NCBI GenBank assembly: GCA_030150405.1
Contig: JASLFU010000030.1
Location: forward strand, 1-56,956
DNA: 56,956 nucleotides
DNA from: Ignatzschineria sp.
Lineage (GTDB): Bacteria; Pseudomonadota; Gammaproteobacteria; Cardiobacteriales; Wohlfahrtiimonadaceae
Direction of reading: 5' to 3'
In this document: positions 1-8,503 of the stretch, piece by piece
Numbering within the stretch: position 1 is the first letter of the stretch
How the letters are laid out: each line of letters starts with the position of its first letter
Notes under the pieces: generated by a model
The model's database searches: none
Seen by the model: the letters and a program-made list of their open reading frames with translations, nothing else
What the model was told of the DNA's origin: nothing
Translations under genes and position numbers: made by a program

Positions 1-825
1 CATCTCTTCAGCAAGTGTAGGCTGATAACCTACCGCAGAAGGCATACGACCTAAAAGTGCCGAAACCTCAGTACCTGCAAGAGTATAACGATAGATATTA
101 TCGATAAAGAGAAGTACGTCACGTCCTTCATCACGGAAATACTCCGCCATGGTTAAACCTGAAAGCGCTACACGTAAACGGTTACCAGGTGGCTCATTCA
201 TCTGGCCGTAAACCATCGCAACCTTATCTAATACGTTAGAATCTTTCATCTCGTAATAGAAGTCGTTACCTTCACGAGTACGCTCACCAACACCTGCGAA
301 AACAGAAAGACCTTCGTGCTCTTTAGCGATGTTGTTGATTAACTCCATCATGTTTACGGTTTTACCAACACCCGCACCCCCGAAGAGACCCACCTTACCA
401 CCGCGCGCAAATGGACAGAGTAGGTCGATAACCTTAATTCCAGTCTCTAGAACTTCTGTAGAACCTGCTTGCTCTTCATAGGTTGGCGCTTTACGGTGAA
501 TCGCCCATGTATCTTCTGCTTCAACAGGACCCGCATAGTCAACGGGACGACCTAAAACGTCCATGATACGACCTAATGTCCCTTTACCTACAGGTACAGA
601 GATAGGGCCTTTTGTATCTTCAACTTCAACACCGCGGCGAAGACCATCTGAACTACCCATTGCGATCGTTCTAACAACGCCATCGCCTAACTGCTGCTGT
701 ACTTCTAAAACAAGATCAGTTTCTGAACCTACAACATTAAGCGCACTGTAGATGCTTGGAACTGCATCACGAGGGAATTCCACGTCAACTACGGCACCAA
801 TTACCTGAACAATTTTACCTGACAT
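1..825 (-). CDS. atpD: ATP synthase F1 subunit beta (N-terminal part, cut by window edge)
   Basis: Catalytic beta subunit of F1-ATPase, which makes ATP at the alpha-beta interfaces on the cytoplasmic side of the inner membrane. The minus-strand frame is open from an ATG at 823-825 to the window edge, giving 275 codons of a protein that is usually about 460 residues; the C-terminal part lies outside. Visible landmarks are the N-terminal MSGKIVQVIGAVVDVEF barrel strand, the GGAGVGKTV P-loop (around 360-400) and the DE-type Walker B segment RDVLLFIDNIYRYT near 90-140. It follows atpG by about 45 bases and should be followed by atpC outside the window. Identity is certain; only the truncation limits the annotation. 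Confidence 0.97.
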   Translation of the reverse strand, partial: MSGKIVQVIGAVVDVEFPRDAVPSIYSALNVVGSETDLVLEVQQQLGDGVVRTIAMGSSDGLRRGVEVEDTKGPISVPVGKGTLGRIMDVLGRPVDYAGPVEAEDTWAIHRKAPTYEEQAGSTEVLETGIKVIDLLCPFARGGKVGLFGGAGVGKTVNMMELINNIAKEHEGLSVFAGVGERTREGNDFYYEMKDSNVLDKVAMVYGQMNEPPGNRLRVALSGLTMAEYFRDEGRDVLLFIDNIYRYTLAGTEVSALLGRMPSAVGYQPTLAEEM

Positions 826-871
826 ACTCTATCTAAACCTCTTAAATTCTAAATTTCTTCTTAACGTCTAA

Positions 872-1768
872 TTAGTTGATCGCTGCCGCCCCACTTACAA
901 TCTCAGTGATCTCCTGAGTAATTGCTGCTTGACGTGCTTTGTTGTAGACGAGCTGCAACTCATCAATAAGGTCGCTTGCGTTATCACTTGCGGCCTTCAT
1001 CGCAATCATTCGCGCAGCCATTTCACAAGCAATATTCTCTACAACAGATTGGTAAATCGTATATTCAATATAGCGATCTAAAACAATGTTGATTAGCTCT
1101 TCTGGGCTGGAATCATAGACGTAATCCCAAGCAAGACGAGTATCTTCGGTGGCGGGCTCAAATCCTAAGCGCTTCTGCAAAGCACCTGGAATAACTGGGA
1201 GCACCTGAATGACCGAAGGCTTCTGCGTCATGGTATTCACAAACTCGTTTGAGAATATATGAAGCTCATCAATCTTATTTTCATGGAAAAGATCAAGCAT
1301 AACTTTAGTGATTCCAATAAGATCTTTACTGCTTGGATCATCACCTAAGTTGTTCGCTGTCGCAACAAGATTACCCCCGTAACGAGCAAAGAATGTATTT
1401 GCTTTATTACCGATTGTCGCGATATCAACCTCAATACCTTGTTCATTCCACTTATTTAATGAGTCAGAAACTAATTTAAATAAGTTGTTGTTTAAACCGC
1501 CGGCAAGTCCACGATCTGAACTGACTACGATAATTCCAACGCGTTTGACTTCACGCTCAACTAAGTATTCATGTTGAAAATCTTCTGGAGTCGCCTCTCC
1601 TAAGTGAGCCGCTAAATGAATAATTTGCTCAGCATAGGGGAGTGAACGATTGCGGCGTAACTGAGTTGAACGCATCTTACTTGCCGCAACCATCTCCATA
1701 GCACTGGTAATCTTTTGTGTATTACCAATACTTTTAATCTTGTTACGTATTTCTTTTCCAGCAGACAT
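872..1768 (-). CDS. atpG: ATP synthase F1 subunit gamma
   Basis: Central rotor shaft of F1, coupling c-ring rotation to catalysis in the beta subunits. The 298-residue product has the family's usual length. It shows the conserved N-terminal coiled coil (MSAGKEIRNKIKSIGNTQKI, then TSAMEMVAASKM) and the matching C-terminal helix that includes ARMIAMKAASDNA and NKARQAAITQEITEIVSGAAA, which together form the antiparallel shaft. It lies between atpA and atpD with short gaps, as in the canonical atp operon, and is presumably translated from the same long transcript started upstream of atpI. Nothing is unusual. Confidence 0.98.
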   Translation of the reverse strand: MSAGKEIRNKIKSIGNTQKITSAMEMVAASKMRSTQLRRNRSLPYAEQIIHLAAHLGEATPEDFQHEYLVEREVKRVGIIVVSSDRGLAGGLNNNLFKLVSDSLNKWNEQGIEVDIATIGNKANTFFARYGGNLVATANNLGDDPSSKDLIGITKVMLDLFHENKIDELHIFSNEFVNTMTQKPSVIQVLPVIPGALQKRLGFEPATEDTRLAWDYVYDSSPEELINIVLDRYIEYTIYQSVVENIACEMAARMIAMKAASDNASDLIDELQLVYNKARQAAITQEITEIVSGAAAIN

Positions 1769-1813
1769 TAAATCCCTACCTAATTACTTATGTATTAACT
1801 CAGAAAGCAGAAG

Positions 1814-3364
1814 TTATTCTGCTTTCCAGCTTTCGCCCTTCTTAAATTGATCAACGATCTTATCAAGCGCAGCTAATACATCATCGTTATATGCACCTGT
1901 TTCATTGATTTCATCAAGGAACTCTTTATCCGTTGCATTCGCAGAAGCGATTAAACCATCCGCAAATGGACGAACTTCATCAAGAGGTAAGTCATCGATA
2001 TACTCATACTCAATCGCATAGAGAATTAACGCCATCTCTCCGATTGTGTAAGGACGATATTGAGCCTGCTTCATGAGCTCCATAACACGCTCACCACGGC
2101 CAAGCTGTCTACGAGTTACCTCATCAAGGTCTGACGCGAATTGTGAGAACGCTGCAAGCTCACGATATTGCGCAAGTGCAAGACGAACACCACCACCAAG
2201 CTTACTAATAAGTTTAGTCTGTGCTGAACCCCCAACGCGCGATACCGAGATACCTGCGTTCATCGCAGGACGCACACCTGAGTTAAAGAGATCTGACTCA
2301 AGGAAGATCTGACCATCCGTAATAGAGATTACGTTAGTAGGTACGAAGGCAGAAACGTCACCCCCTTGGGTTTCGATAATAGGTAGAGCGGTTAAAGAAC
2401 CTGTTTTACCCTTAACTTCACCGTTAGTAAACTTCTCAACATAATCTGCGTTAACGCGTGCTGCACGCTCAAGAAGACGTGAGTGGAGATAGAAAACATC
2501 ACCAGGATATGCCTCACGACCGGGAGGACGACGGAGAAGAAGTGAAATCTGACGATAAGCAACAGCTTGCTTAGAAAGGTCATCATAGATAATAAGCGCA
2601 TCTTCACCACGGTCACGGAAGTACTCACCCATTGTACAGCCAGTATATGCTGAGAGATACTGCATCGCCGCAGAATCTGAAGCACCCGCCGCAACAACGA
2701 TTGTATGATCCATTGCGCCATGCTCTTCTAGCTTCGCTACGATATTAGCGATTGTAGAGTTCTTTTGCCCAATCGCAACGTAGATACATTTAATACCACT
2801 ATCTTTCTGGTTAATGATGGTATCTACTGCAATCGCGGTTTTACCTGTTTGACGGTCACCGATAATAAGCTCACGCTGACCACGACCGATTGGAACCATT
2901 GAGTCGATGGAGATATAACCTGTCTGCATTGGCTCATCAACCGATTGACGATCGATTACACCTGGCGCAATCTGCTCAATAGGTGCTGTAAGTTTTGTAC
3001 CTAACTCACCTTTACCATCGATAGGATTACCAAGACCATCAACAACACGACCTAATAGCTCAGGACCGATTGGAGCTTCTAAGATGCGACCAGTACACTT
3101 TACTTTATCGCCCTCTGAGATCTTCTCGTAATCGCCTAAAAGTACAACACCTACAGAATCTCTTTCAAGGTTAAGAGCAAGACCACGTACGCCGTGGGGA
3201 AGCTCAACCATTTCACCTTGCATCACAGAATCAATTCCGTGAACACGAGCAATTCCATCAGTCAAACTAACAACTGTACCTTCCGTTCTTTCTTCAGGCT
3301 TTAGTTCAAATTCTTCAATTTTGGATTTAATGAGATCACTAATCTCAGATGGATTTAATTGCAT
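1814..3364 (-). CDS. atpA: ATP synthase F1 subunit alpha
   Basis: Non-catalytic nucleotide-binding alpha subunit that alternates with beta in the F1 hexamer. Length is 516 residues, close to the 513 of E. coli. The P-loop GDRQTGKT occupies residues 169-176, and the alpha-specific region PGREAYPGDVFYLHSRLLERAA with the SVSRVGGSAQ segment is intact. The start ATG is at 3362-3364, preceded by a purine-rich AAGAGGAAG ribosome-binding site. It is separated from atpH by about 30 bases. Confidence 0.98.
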   Translation of the reverse strand: MQLNPSEISDLIKSKIEEFELKPEERTEGTVVSLTDGIARVHGIDSVMQGEMVELPHGVRGLALNLERDSVGVVLLGDYEKISEGDKVKCTGRILEAPIGPELLGRVVDGLGNPIDGKGELGTKLTAPIEQIAPGVIDRQSVDEPMQTGYISIDSMVPIGRGQRELIIGDRQTGKTAIAVDTIINQKDSGIKCIYVAIGQKNSTIANIVAKLEEHGAMDHTIVVAAGASDSAAMQYLSAYTGCTMGEYFRDRGEDALIIYDDLSKQAVAYRQISLLLRRPPGREAYPGDVFYLHSRLLERAARVNADYVEKFTNGEVKGKTGSLTALPIIETQGGDVSAFVPTNVISITDGQIFLESDLFNSGVRPAMNAGISVSRVGGSAQTKLISKLGGGVRLALAQYRELAAFSQFASDLDEVTRRQLGRGERVMELMKQAQYRPYTIGEMALILYAIEYEYIDDLPLDEVRPFADGLIASANATDKEFLDEINETGAYNDDVLAALDKIVDQFKKGESWKAE

Positions 3365-3396
3365 CTTTTAAATCTTCCTCTTTTAATTCGTTAAAC

Positions 3397-3945
3397 TTAA
3401 TTCATTGATCGGATCATGTTATTAAGACGACCCAATATAGAACCATCAATGACTAAATCATCTATTTTTAAAATAGCACCACCTAGTAAGGAAGGCGAAA
3501 TGGTTACCGTTAACTCGATTTCTTTATCAAAACGCTTCTTAAGCGCCTTAATAAACATCTCCTCTTGCCCATCTGTTAAAGCGTATGCGCTCTGCATCTC
3601 CACTTTGAGGATGTTTCGCTCTTCTAACAAACGTGTTTGAAATTGATCATTTACCATTGGCAATAGATCATACCGACCATTTTCACTAATTACGTGCAAA
3701 AAGTTCTCTTCTGCTGACGTAAGATCACGCTTTAATGCTTGAGCGGAAAGCTCACTTAAAAATCGCTTTTTCTCTGTGAAGCTAAGATCGGGCAAGCCCA
3801 TGACTTTTGGAACCTCTGCGGTTTGCATCGCTTCTTTTAATGATCTTAAGAAATCTGACCAGCCATCGGCGGCTTTGGGATTCTCTTTTGCAATCATAAA
3901 TAATGCTTCCGCATATGGTCTTGCAACTGTTTCTAATTCTGCCAT
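3397..3945 (-). CDS. atpH: ATP synthase F1 subunit delta
   Basis: Peripheral-stalk (OSCP-like) subunit that links the b-subunit dimer to the top of F1. I chose the ATG at 3943-3945 (MAELETVARPYAEALF), which matches the usual N-terminus of delta and gives 182 residues. An in-frame TTG 10 codons upstream would add a basic extension (MITNKRCKVD) that is not typical of the family. The C-terminal signature is visible as SPSLLGGAILKIDDLVIDGS followed by GRLNNM. It sits between atpF and atpA in canonical order. The ribosome-binding site in front of the chosen ATG is weak, which may suggest coupling to atpF. Confidence 0.93.
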   Translation of the reverse strand: MAELETVARPYAEALFMIAKENPKAADGWSDFLRSLKEAMQTAEVPKVMGLPDLSFTEKKRFLSELSAQALKRDLTSAEENFLHVISENGRYDLLPMVNDQFQTRLLEERNILKVEMQSAYALTDGQEEMFIKALKKRFDKEIELTVTISPSLLGGAILKIDDLVIDGSILGRLNNMIRSMN

Positions 3946-4004
3946 ATCAACTTTACATCGTTTATTAGTTATCAAAATGCTCTTCTAATTGAAGAGCAGG
4001 CTAT

Positions 4005-4475
4005 TTAGAGCTGACTTGCTAACTCTTCGAGCATTTTCGCATGAGTCTTTTCGTCAACTTCTTTACCAATGATTTTGCTTGCACCTTGAATACTTAAAGC
4101 AACTACATCCTTCCTTAAGTTTTCTTTCACTTGGCTTAATTCAGCTTGAATCTTCGCGTGTGCTGCGTCAATTTCGCGCTGCCCTGCCTGTCTACTCTCT
4201 TCTTTCGATTTTTCAACAAGGCTTTCAGCATTTGCTTGAGCTGCACTTACAAGACCCGCCGCCTCAAGACGTGCGTCTTTAAGAAGCTCCTGCACTTCTG
4301 CTTCTGCAGATGCTTGAGCTGCTACGCTCTCTTCTGCCGCTGCTAAACCTTCAGCAATTTTGTTTCGTCTCTCATCAATCGCTTTAATTAAAGGTGGCCA
4401 GATAAACTTCATAACCACCCAAACTAGCGTGAAAAAGACAACAAACTGGGCAAACAAGGTTGCGTTAATATTCAT
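4005..4475 (-). CDS. atpF: ATP synthase F0 subunit b
   Basis: Peripheral-stalk b subunit: one N-terminal membrane helix (about residues 5-27) followed by a long charged helix that dimerises and reaches up to delta. The 156-residue length equals that of the E. coli protein, and the start MNINATLFAQFVVFFTLVWV is characteristic. The remaining sequence is rich in Ala, Glu and Lys, as expected for the right-handed coiled coil, and ends with the LEELASQL delta-binding region. It is encoded between atpE and atpH. Confidence 0.97.
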   Translation of the reverse strand: MNINATLFAQFVVFFTLVWVVMKFIWPPLIKAIDERRNKIAEGLAAAEESVAAQASAEAEVQELLKDARLEAAGLVSAAQANAESLVEKSKEESRQAGQREIDAAHAKIQAELSQVKENLRKDVVALSIQGASKIIGKEVDEKTHAKMLEELASQL

Positions 4476-4546
4476 ATTACTACCTATCCTTTATATGCCT
4501 GTATGTACATAAAACTGTCTTTACCACTTAAATTTGGTAAGTCTTC

Positions 4547-4780
4547 TTATGCACCTGCGAATACAGTCATACCAAAGAATACTGCAATACCAACACCGAT
4601 TAAGAATGCCGCATCAATAAGACCAACGAGGATAAATACTTTAGGTAAAAGTGAATCCATGATCTCAGGCTGTCTTGCTGAAGCTTCGATGTACTTAGAA
4701 CCTAACATAGAGATACCTAATGCAGCACCGATTGCACCAAGACCAACGATAATGCCACAAGCAATTGCAACTAAACCCAT
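4547..4780 (-). CDS. atpE: ATP synthase F0 subunit c (proteolipid)
   Basis: Proteolipid that forms the rotating c-ring. The 77 residues form a hairpin of two membrane helices around the polar loop ARQPE. The ion-binding carboxylate is Asp56 in GLIDAAFLI. The Na+-binding signature of sodium-dependent c subunits is not apparent, so a proton-driven enzyme is inferred. Start MGLVAIACGIIVGLGAIG is preceded by AAGGAG. It lies between atpB and atpF. Confidence 0.98.
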   Translation of the reverse strand: MGLVAIACGIIVGLGAIGAALGISMLGSKYIEASARQPEIMDSLLPKVFILVGLIDAAFLIGVGIAVFFGMTVFAGA

Positions 4781-4855
4781 AATAAAAACTCCTTAATTTA
4801 AAGAAATACTAACGTTAAGTTAAATAGTGAAACTACAATCTAAAAGATTGAATTT

Positions 4856-5701
4856 TTAGTGAGAACCTTCGTGAGCCTGACCGAGATAAACAAGTGTCAA
4901 TGTCATGAAGATATACGCTTGAAGCACCACAATTAAGATGTGGAAGATTGCCCAAGCGGATCCCGCTAACCAGTGTAATCCAAAGCCCCAAACTGTACCG
5001 GTTGCACCTAAAAGAGCAATAAGACAGAAGATGAGCTCACCGGCGAACATGTTACCAAAAAGTCGCATACCGAGTGAGAAAGCTTTAGAAATATATTCGA
5101 TGACGTTAAGAACAAAGTTCACAGGCGCAAGGAAGATCCCAAAAGGCGCTGAAAAGAGCTCTTTAATGAATCCAAATCCTTTTGCTTTACCTGAGTAGAA
5201 AAGAACGAGTGCAAGCACTGCGGTAGACATACCTAAAGTTGCACTTACGTCAGCTGTTGGAAGAATCTTGTGATAAGGAAGCAGTCCGTTACCGCCATTT
5301 TCCACAGCGCCCCAACCCATAACATTAATGACATAGTCTGCTAAGTCTACGGGAATGAAGTCTAATGAGTTCATAACGATGATCCAGAGGAAGATCGTTA
5401 ATGCAAGTGGCGCAATATAGCCTTGCGGGCCATTTACTAAACTTTTTGATTGCGATTCTGCAAATTCAACAAGCATTTCGACAAATGCCTGGAAGCGCGT
5501 TGGCACGCCAGAGGTCGCTTTGCGCGACGCCTTTAAGAGAAAGAGTACAACAACAATCCCGGCAAGTACTGACCAAAAGACTGTATCAAGGTTAATTAAT
5601 CCAAAGTTTACAAACTCATCTGCCGCCTGCGGTGTACCGCGCTGGTTAAGGTTGACTAGATGATGTTCAATATATGCAGCATTCGTCAGTTCTGTGGCCA
5701 T
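4856..5701 (-). CDS. atpB: ATP synthase F0 subunit a
   Basis: Integral membrane subunit forming the two proton half-channels against the c-ring. The 281-residue protein has several hydrophobic helices. The essential arginine is seen in the conserved block SLGMRLFGNMFAGELI, and the last helix carries LQAYIFMTLTLVYL. A soluble N-terminus of about 40 residues precedes the first helix. The gene starts 8 bases after the atpI stop codon and has a GAGAGAG ribosome-binding site. Confidence 0.97.
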   Translation of the reverse strand: MATELTNAAYIEHHLVNLNQRGTPQAADEFVNFGLINLDTVFWSVLAGIVVVLFLLKASRKATSGVPTRFQAFVEMLVEFAESQSKSLVNGPQGYIAPLALTIFLWIIVMNSLDFIPVDLADYVINVMGWGAVENGGNGLLPYHKILPTADVSATLGMSTAVLALVLFYSGKAKGFGFIKELFSAPFGIFLAPVNFVLNVIEYISKAFSLGMRLFGNMFAGELIFCLIALLGATGTVWGFGLHWLAGSAWAIFHILIVVLQAYIFMTLTLVYLGQAHEGSH

Positions 5702-5709
5702 AACTCTCT

Positions 5710-6066
5710 CTATATATTCACTTTACGCCTTCCCCATAAGGAGGAGAGGAGTATGTACGCTAAAGGTACCTGTGTAACTAATATAATCCCAATTGAGAAC
5801 GCGAATAGATCGGGTTCTTTTATAATCTTAATGCTCAAAAAAAAGAGCGCTAAAACAATAAACTTATTAAAGATGACCCCAAACCAAAAAAAACCTGCGC
5901 TAAACTTGGAAAAGAGCATGTTTATCGCCAAAAACAGATTAGGTATTAGGAGTGAAACTCCCGCCGCAAGCATTGAGACTGCCACGAGCCCACCATATGC
6001 GAAATATGCAATCAAAGTTCCAAGGATTAAAACAGCGACTTGAGCGCCTACGATTTTTGGAATCAT
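5710..6066 (-). CDS. atpI: ATP synthase accessory protein AtpI
   Basis: Small membrane protein that is the first gene of many atp operons. In other bacteria AtpI-type proteins assist c-ring assembly or, in some, Mg2+ uptake; here only the position and shape support the call. The 118 residues contain about four hydrophobic segments (for example VAVLILGTLIAYFAYGGLVA and FFWFGVIFNKFIVLALFFL), and the family is poorly conserved in sequence. The start at 6064-6066 has a GAGGA ribosome-binding site and lies just downstream of a strong promoter, so it is the first gene of the operon. Confidence 0.88.
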   Translation of the reverse strand: MIPKIVGAQVAVLILGTLIAYFAYGGLVAVSMLAAGVSLLIPNLFLAINMLFSKFSAGFFWFGVIFNKFIVLALFFLSIKIIKEPDLFAFSIGIILVTQVPLAYILLSSLWGRRKVNI

Positions 6067-6093
6067 TTGGTCCTCGTCTTTATTAATGACAAG

Positions 6094-6122
6094 ATTATAG
6101 TCGCCGTGAGGGTAGAGGTCAA
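6094..6122 (-). promoter_or_regulatory. Sigma-70 promoter of the atp operon
   Basis: On the minus strand, TTGACC (6117-6122), a 17-base spacer and TATAAT (6094-6099) form a near-consensus promoter in the 89-base gap between parB and atpI. It points into atpI with a short leader. This is the strongest promoter match I found in the window and implies that the atp operon is transcribed independently of parAB. Confidence 0.78.
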
Positions 6123-6155
6123 CTAATTCCGTAGTTAATTTGTAGTTCGTTCCGA

Positions 6156-7037
6156 TTATTTCTTAATCTTGCCTAAAATCCCATCAAGCTCATCGAGCGA
6201 GTTATACTTAATCACAACTTTTCCTCGCCCTTTGCCGCTGGCCTCAATATTAGTTAACGCCCCTAAATATTCACTCAAAGAGCGCTCAAGTCTTAAAATA
6301 TCCTGATCTTTCTTAGGCTTTTTAGCTGTGCGTTTTTTCGCATCCCCCGCACTCATCTCCCGTACAAGCTGCTCTGTTTCGCGCACAGTTAACTTATGCT
6401 TAACCGCCCATCTTGCCAGCTCTATCTGCTGCTTAGGCTTTAGAGCCAATAATGCACGAGCATGCCCCATATCTAATCCCCCTTCGATTAAGAGAGACTG
6501 CACCTCTTCCGCAAGTTCTAAAAGACGAAGTGAATTGCTAATGGCTGAGCGTGAACGCCCGATAACTTCGCCCGCCTCTTGATGCGTGAGTTCAAATTCC
6601 TCAATTAAACGAGCGAGAGCTGTTGCAGTTTCGATAGGGTTAAGATCTTCGCGCTGAATATTTTCCACAAGAGCGACAGCTAGCGCCTCTTTATCGCTAA
6701 TCTCTTTGTAGATGATGGGAACTCTCTTTAACCCCGCAAGTTGTGCTGCTCGCCAACGACGTTCTCCTGCAAGAATTTCGAGGCGTTTTTTCCCTTCGAC
6801 TTCCACCTCTCGCACAACGATAGGTTGAATAATGCCTTGCGCCTTAATGGAATCTGCAAGCGAAGCTAATGCCGTCTCATCAAACTGTCTGCGTGGCTGA
6901 TAAAACCCCCGGGTTAAGCGCTCAATACCCACCTCTTGAACGCCCGCTTTTTTCCCCTCTTTCTTTGCCACCGTTTTCTCTGGCCTATTTTGGCCAAGCA
7001 ACACATCTAAGCCACGCCCTAAACCTCGTTTTTTCAC
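6156..7037 (-). CDS. parB: Chromosome-partitioning protein ParB (Spo0J)
   Basis: CTP-dependent DNA clamp that loads at parS sites near the origin and works with ParA to segregate the chromosome. The 293-residue protein has the usual start MKKRGLGRGLDVLLGQ, the ParB/Srx CTP-binding domain (about residues 35-125, including LAGERRWRAAQLAGL), a helix-turn-helix central domain (LTHQEAGEVIGRSRSAISN) and a C-terminal dimerisation domain ending DELDGILGKIKK. It follows parA by only 3 bases. I saw no consensus 16-base parS palindrome, although I could not scan systematically. Confidence 0.96.
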   Translation of the reverse strand: MKKRGLGRGLDVLLGQNRPEKTVAKKEGKKAGVQEVGIERLTRGFYQPRRQFDETALASLADSIKAQGIIQPIVVREVEVEGKKRLEILAGERRWRAAQLAGLKRVPIIYKEISDKEALAVALVENIQREDLNPIETATALARLIEEFELTHQEAGEVIGRSRSAISNSLRLLELAEEVQSLLIEGGLDMGHARALLALKPKQQIELARWAVKHKLTVRETEQLVREMSAGDAKKRTAKKPKKDQDILRLERSLSEYLGALTNIEASGKGRGKVVIKYNSLDELDGILGKIKK

Positions 7038-7040
7038 TCT

Positions 7041-7817
7041 CTACCTCTTTTTGCTTCGTACAATGACTTCGCGTGCGAGCTCTACATAGGCCGCAGCCCC
7101 TTTTGATTTTGCATCATATACCGTAATCGGCACACCATAACTAGGTGCTTCTGCCAAGCGGACATTACGGGGAACGATTGTTTCGAACATCTGCTCTTCA
7201 AAATGCGCCTCTAGATTTTCCGAAACCTGTACAGAGAGGCTGTTTCGCCCATCATACATTGTTCTTAAAACCCCCATCATGCGCAGATCAGGATTAGTGC
7301 TCTCTCGAACTTGCTCGATGGTCTCCATTAACGCTGAAATCCCTTCAAGCGCATAATATTCACACTGTACAGGAATGATAATATCGCTCGCTGCAGTGAG
7401 CGCATTTAGGGTTAACATATTAAGCGAAGGCGCGCAGTCTAAAATAATGAAATCAAAATTCCCTAAAATAGGGGCAAGTGCATTTTTAAGAGTAAAAGCG
7501 CCTTGCTCTTTTTGCGCGAGTAGAACTTCCGCCCCCGTCAAATCACCATTTGCTCCCATAAGGCGAAGACCCTGCTTCTCAAGATCGATAATAACATCGG
7601 CAATAGAAGCCTCCCCTAAGAGAAGATCAACCACCCCTTTCTCTAGCTCATACTTATTAACGCCGATACCCGTGGTGGCATTTCCCTGGGGATCTAGATC
7701 AATTAAGAGAACATTTGGGCGCATCTTGCTCTCGGTTAATGTGGATGCAAGATTAACCGCCGTGGTTGTTTTCCCCACGCCGCCCTTCTGATTTGCTACT
7801 GCAATAATGGTCGCCAC
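7041..7817 (-). CDS. parA: Chromosome-partitioning ATPase ParA (Soj)
   Basis: Deviant-Walker ATPase that binds nonspecific DNA and moves ParB-parS complexes. Residues 11-18 are KGGVGKTT with the family's signature lysine at 11; the switch region (DPQGNATTG) and the DCAPSLNMLTLNAL block follow. The 258-residue length is typical of chromosomal Soj-type ParA with no N-terminal helix-turn-helix. Translation starts at a GTG (7815-7817) with AGAGGAAG upstream. It forms a pair with parB, downstream of rsmG, the arrangement commonly found near the origin of replication. Confidence 0.96.
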   Translation of the reverse strand: MATIIAVANQKGGVGKTTTAVNLASTLTESKMRPNVLLIDLDPQGNATTGIGVNKYELEKGVVDLLLGEASIADVIIDLEKQGLRLMGANGDLTGAEVLLAQKEQGAFTLKNALAPILGNFDFIILDCAPSLNMLTLNALTAASDIIIPVQCEYYALEGISALMETIEQVRESTNPDLRMMGVLRTMYDGRNSLSVQVSENLEAHFEEQMFETIVPRNVRLAEAPSYGVPITVYDAKSKGAAAYVELAREVIVRSKKR

Positions 7818-7864
7818 GCGCTTCCTCTACCCTGTTTAAAATAATTGTGAATTATAGCAAAAAT

Positions 7865-8503
7865 CTATGCCGATAAAAATATCAAATGACGCTCTTCATT
7901 GAGTTTAGGCACTTCAAGCTGAACAATCTCTCTTTGAGAAAAACCCTCAACATCTGCCCACTCTTCAGGGTCAAACTTCCCTTTCATTGCGGCCATATAG
8001 CCTGCAGGTTTTAAAAGATGAGAAGACCACTCCACCATATCTTTTCCACTTGCAAAAGCCCGGGAGAGCACTGCATCAAAACGCACCTCTGGCTGATAAT
8101 CCTGCACTCGGGAATGGATAACCTCTATATTTTTTAGACCCAGCTCTAGCTTCATCTGCGTCATAAATCGTGTACGCTTCCCACTACTATCGAGCAGAGT
8201 AAAATGGTGCTCGGGCAGTGCAATTGAGAGTGGAATCCCCGGCAATCCTGCGCCGGAACCCACATCAATAAAGCGCCCCGACGGCACCTTGTCTACTAAA
8301 TGGGGAAGCAGCACAAGCGAATCGAGAAGATGCTTTATCACCATCTCTTTTGGCTCAGTAATCGCTGTTAAATTATAAGCCCGATTCCAGAGCACCATGT
8401 TTGAAAGATATTGAGCAAGCTTTTGAATCTGTAGCTCATTTAGCGAAAAAGGAAGAAGCTCAACTCCCTCCCTTACCACCTCAATTGAGACCGACCCTGC
8501 CAT
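7865..8503 (-). CDS. rsmG: 16S rRNA (guanine-527-N7)-methyltransferase
   Basis: SAM-dependent methylation of G527 in 16S rRNA. The SAM-binding loop is FIDVGSGAGLPGIPLSI followed by FTLLDSSGKRTRFM; the protein is 212 residues, as expected. Its start codon overlaps the moeA stop by one base (TAATG), which implies translational coupling. In many bacteria rsmG follows mnmG at the origin-proximal end; here mnmG is absent and molybdopterin genes take its place. Confidence 0.96.
   Translation of the reverse strand: MAGSVSIEVVREGVELLPFSLNELQIQKLAQYLSNMVLWNRAYNLTAITEPKEMVIKHLLDSLVLLPHLVDKVPSGRFIDVGSGAGLPGIPLSIALPEHHFTLLDSSGKRTRFMTQMKLELGLKNIEVIHSRVQDYQPEVRFDAVLSRAFASGKDMVEWSSHLLKPAGYMAAMKGKFDPEEWADVEGFSQREIVQLEVPKLNEERHLIFLSA

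Noticed and set aside
6156..8503. Origin of replication or parS near parAB
   Set aside because: parAB and rsmG often lie near oriC, but I saw no DnaA-box cluster and no consensus parS palindrome here.
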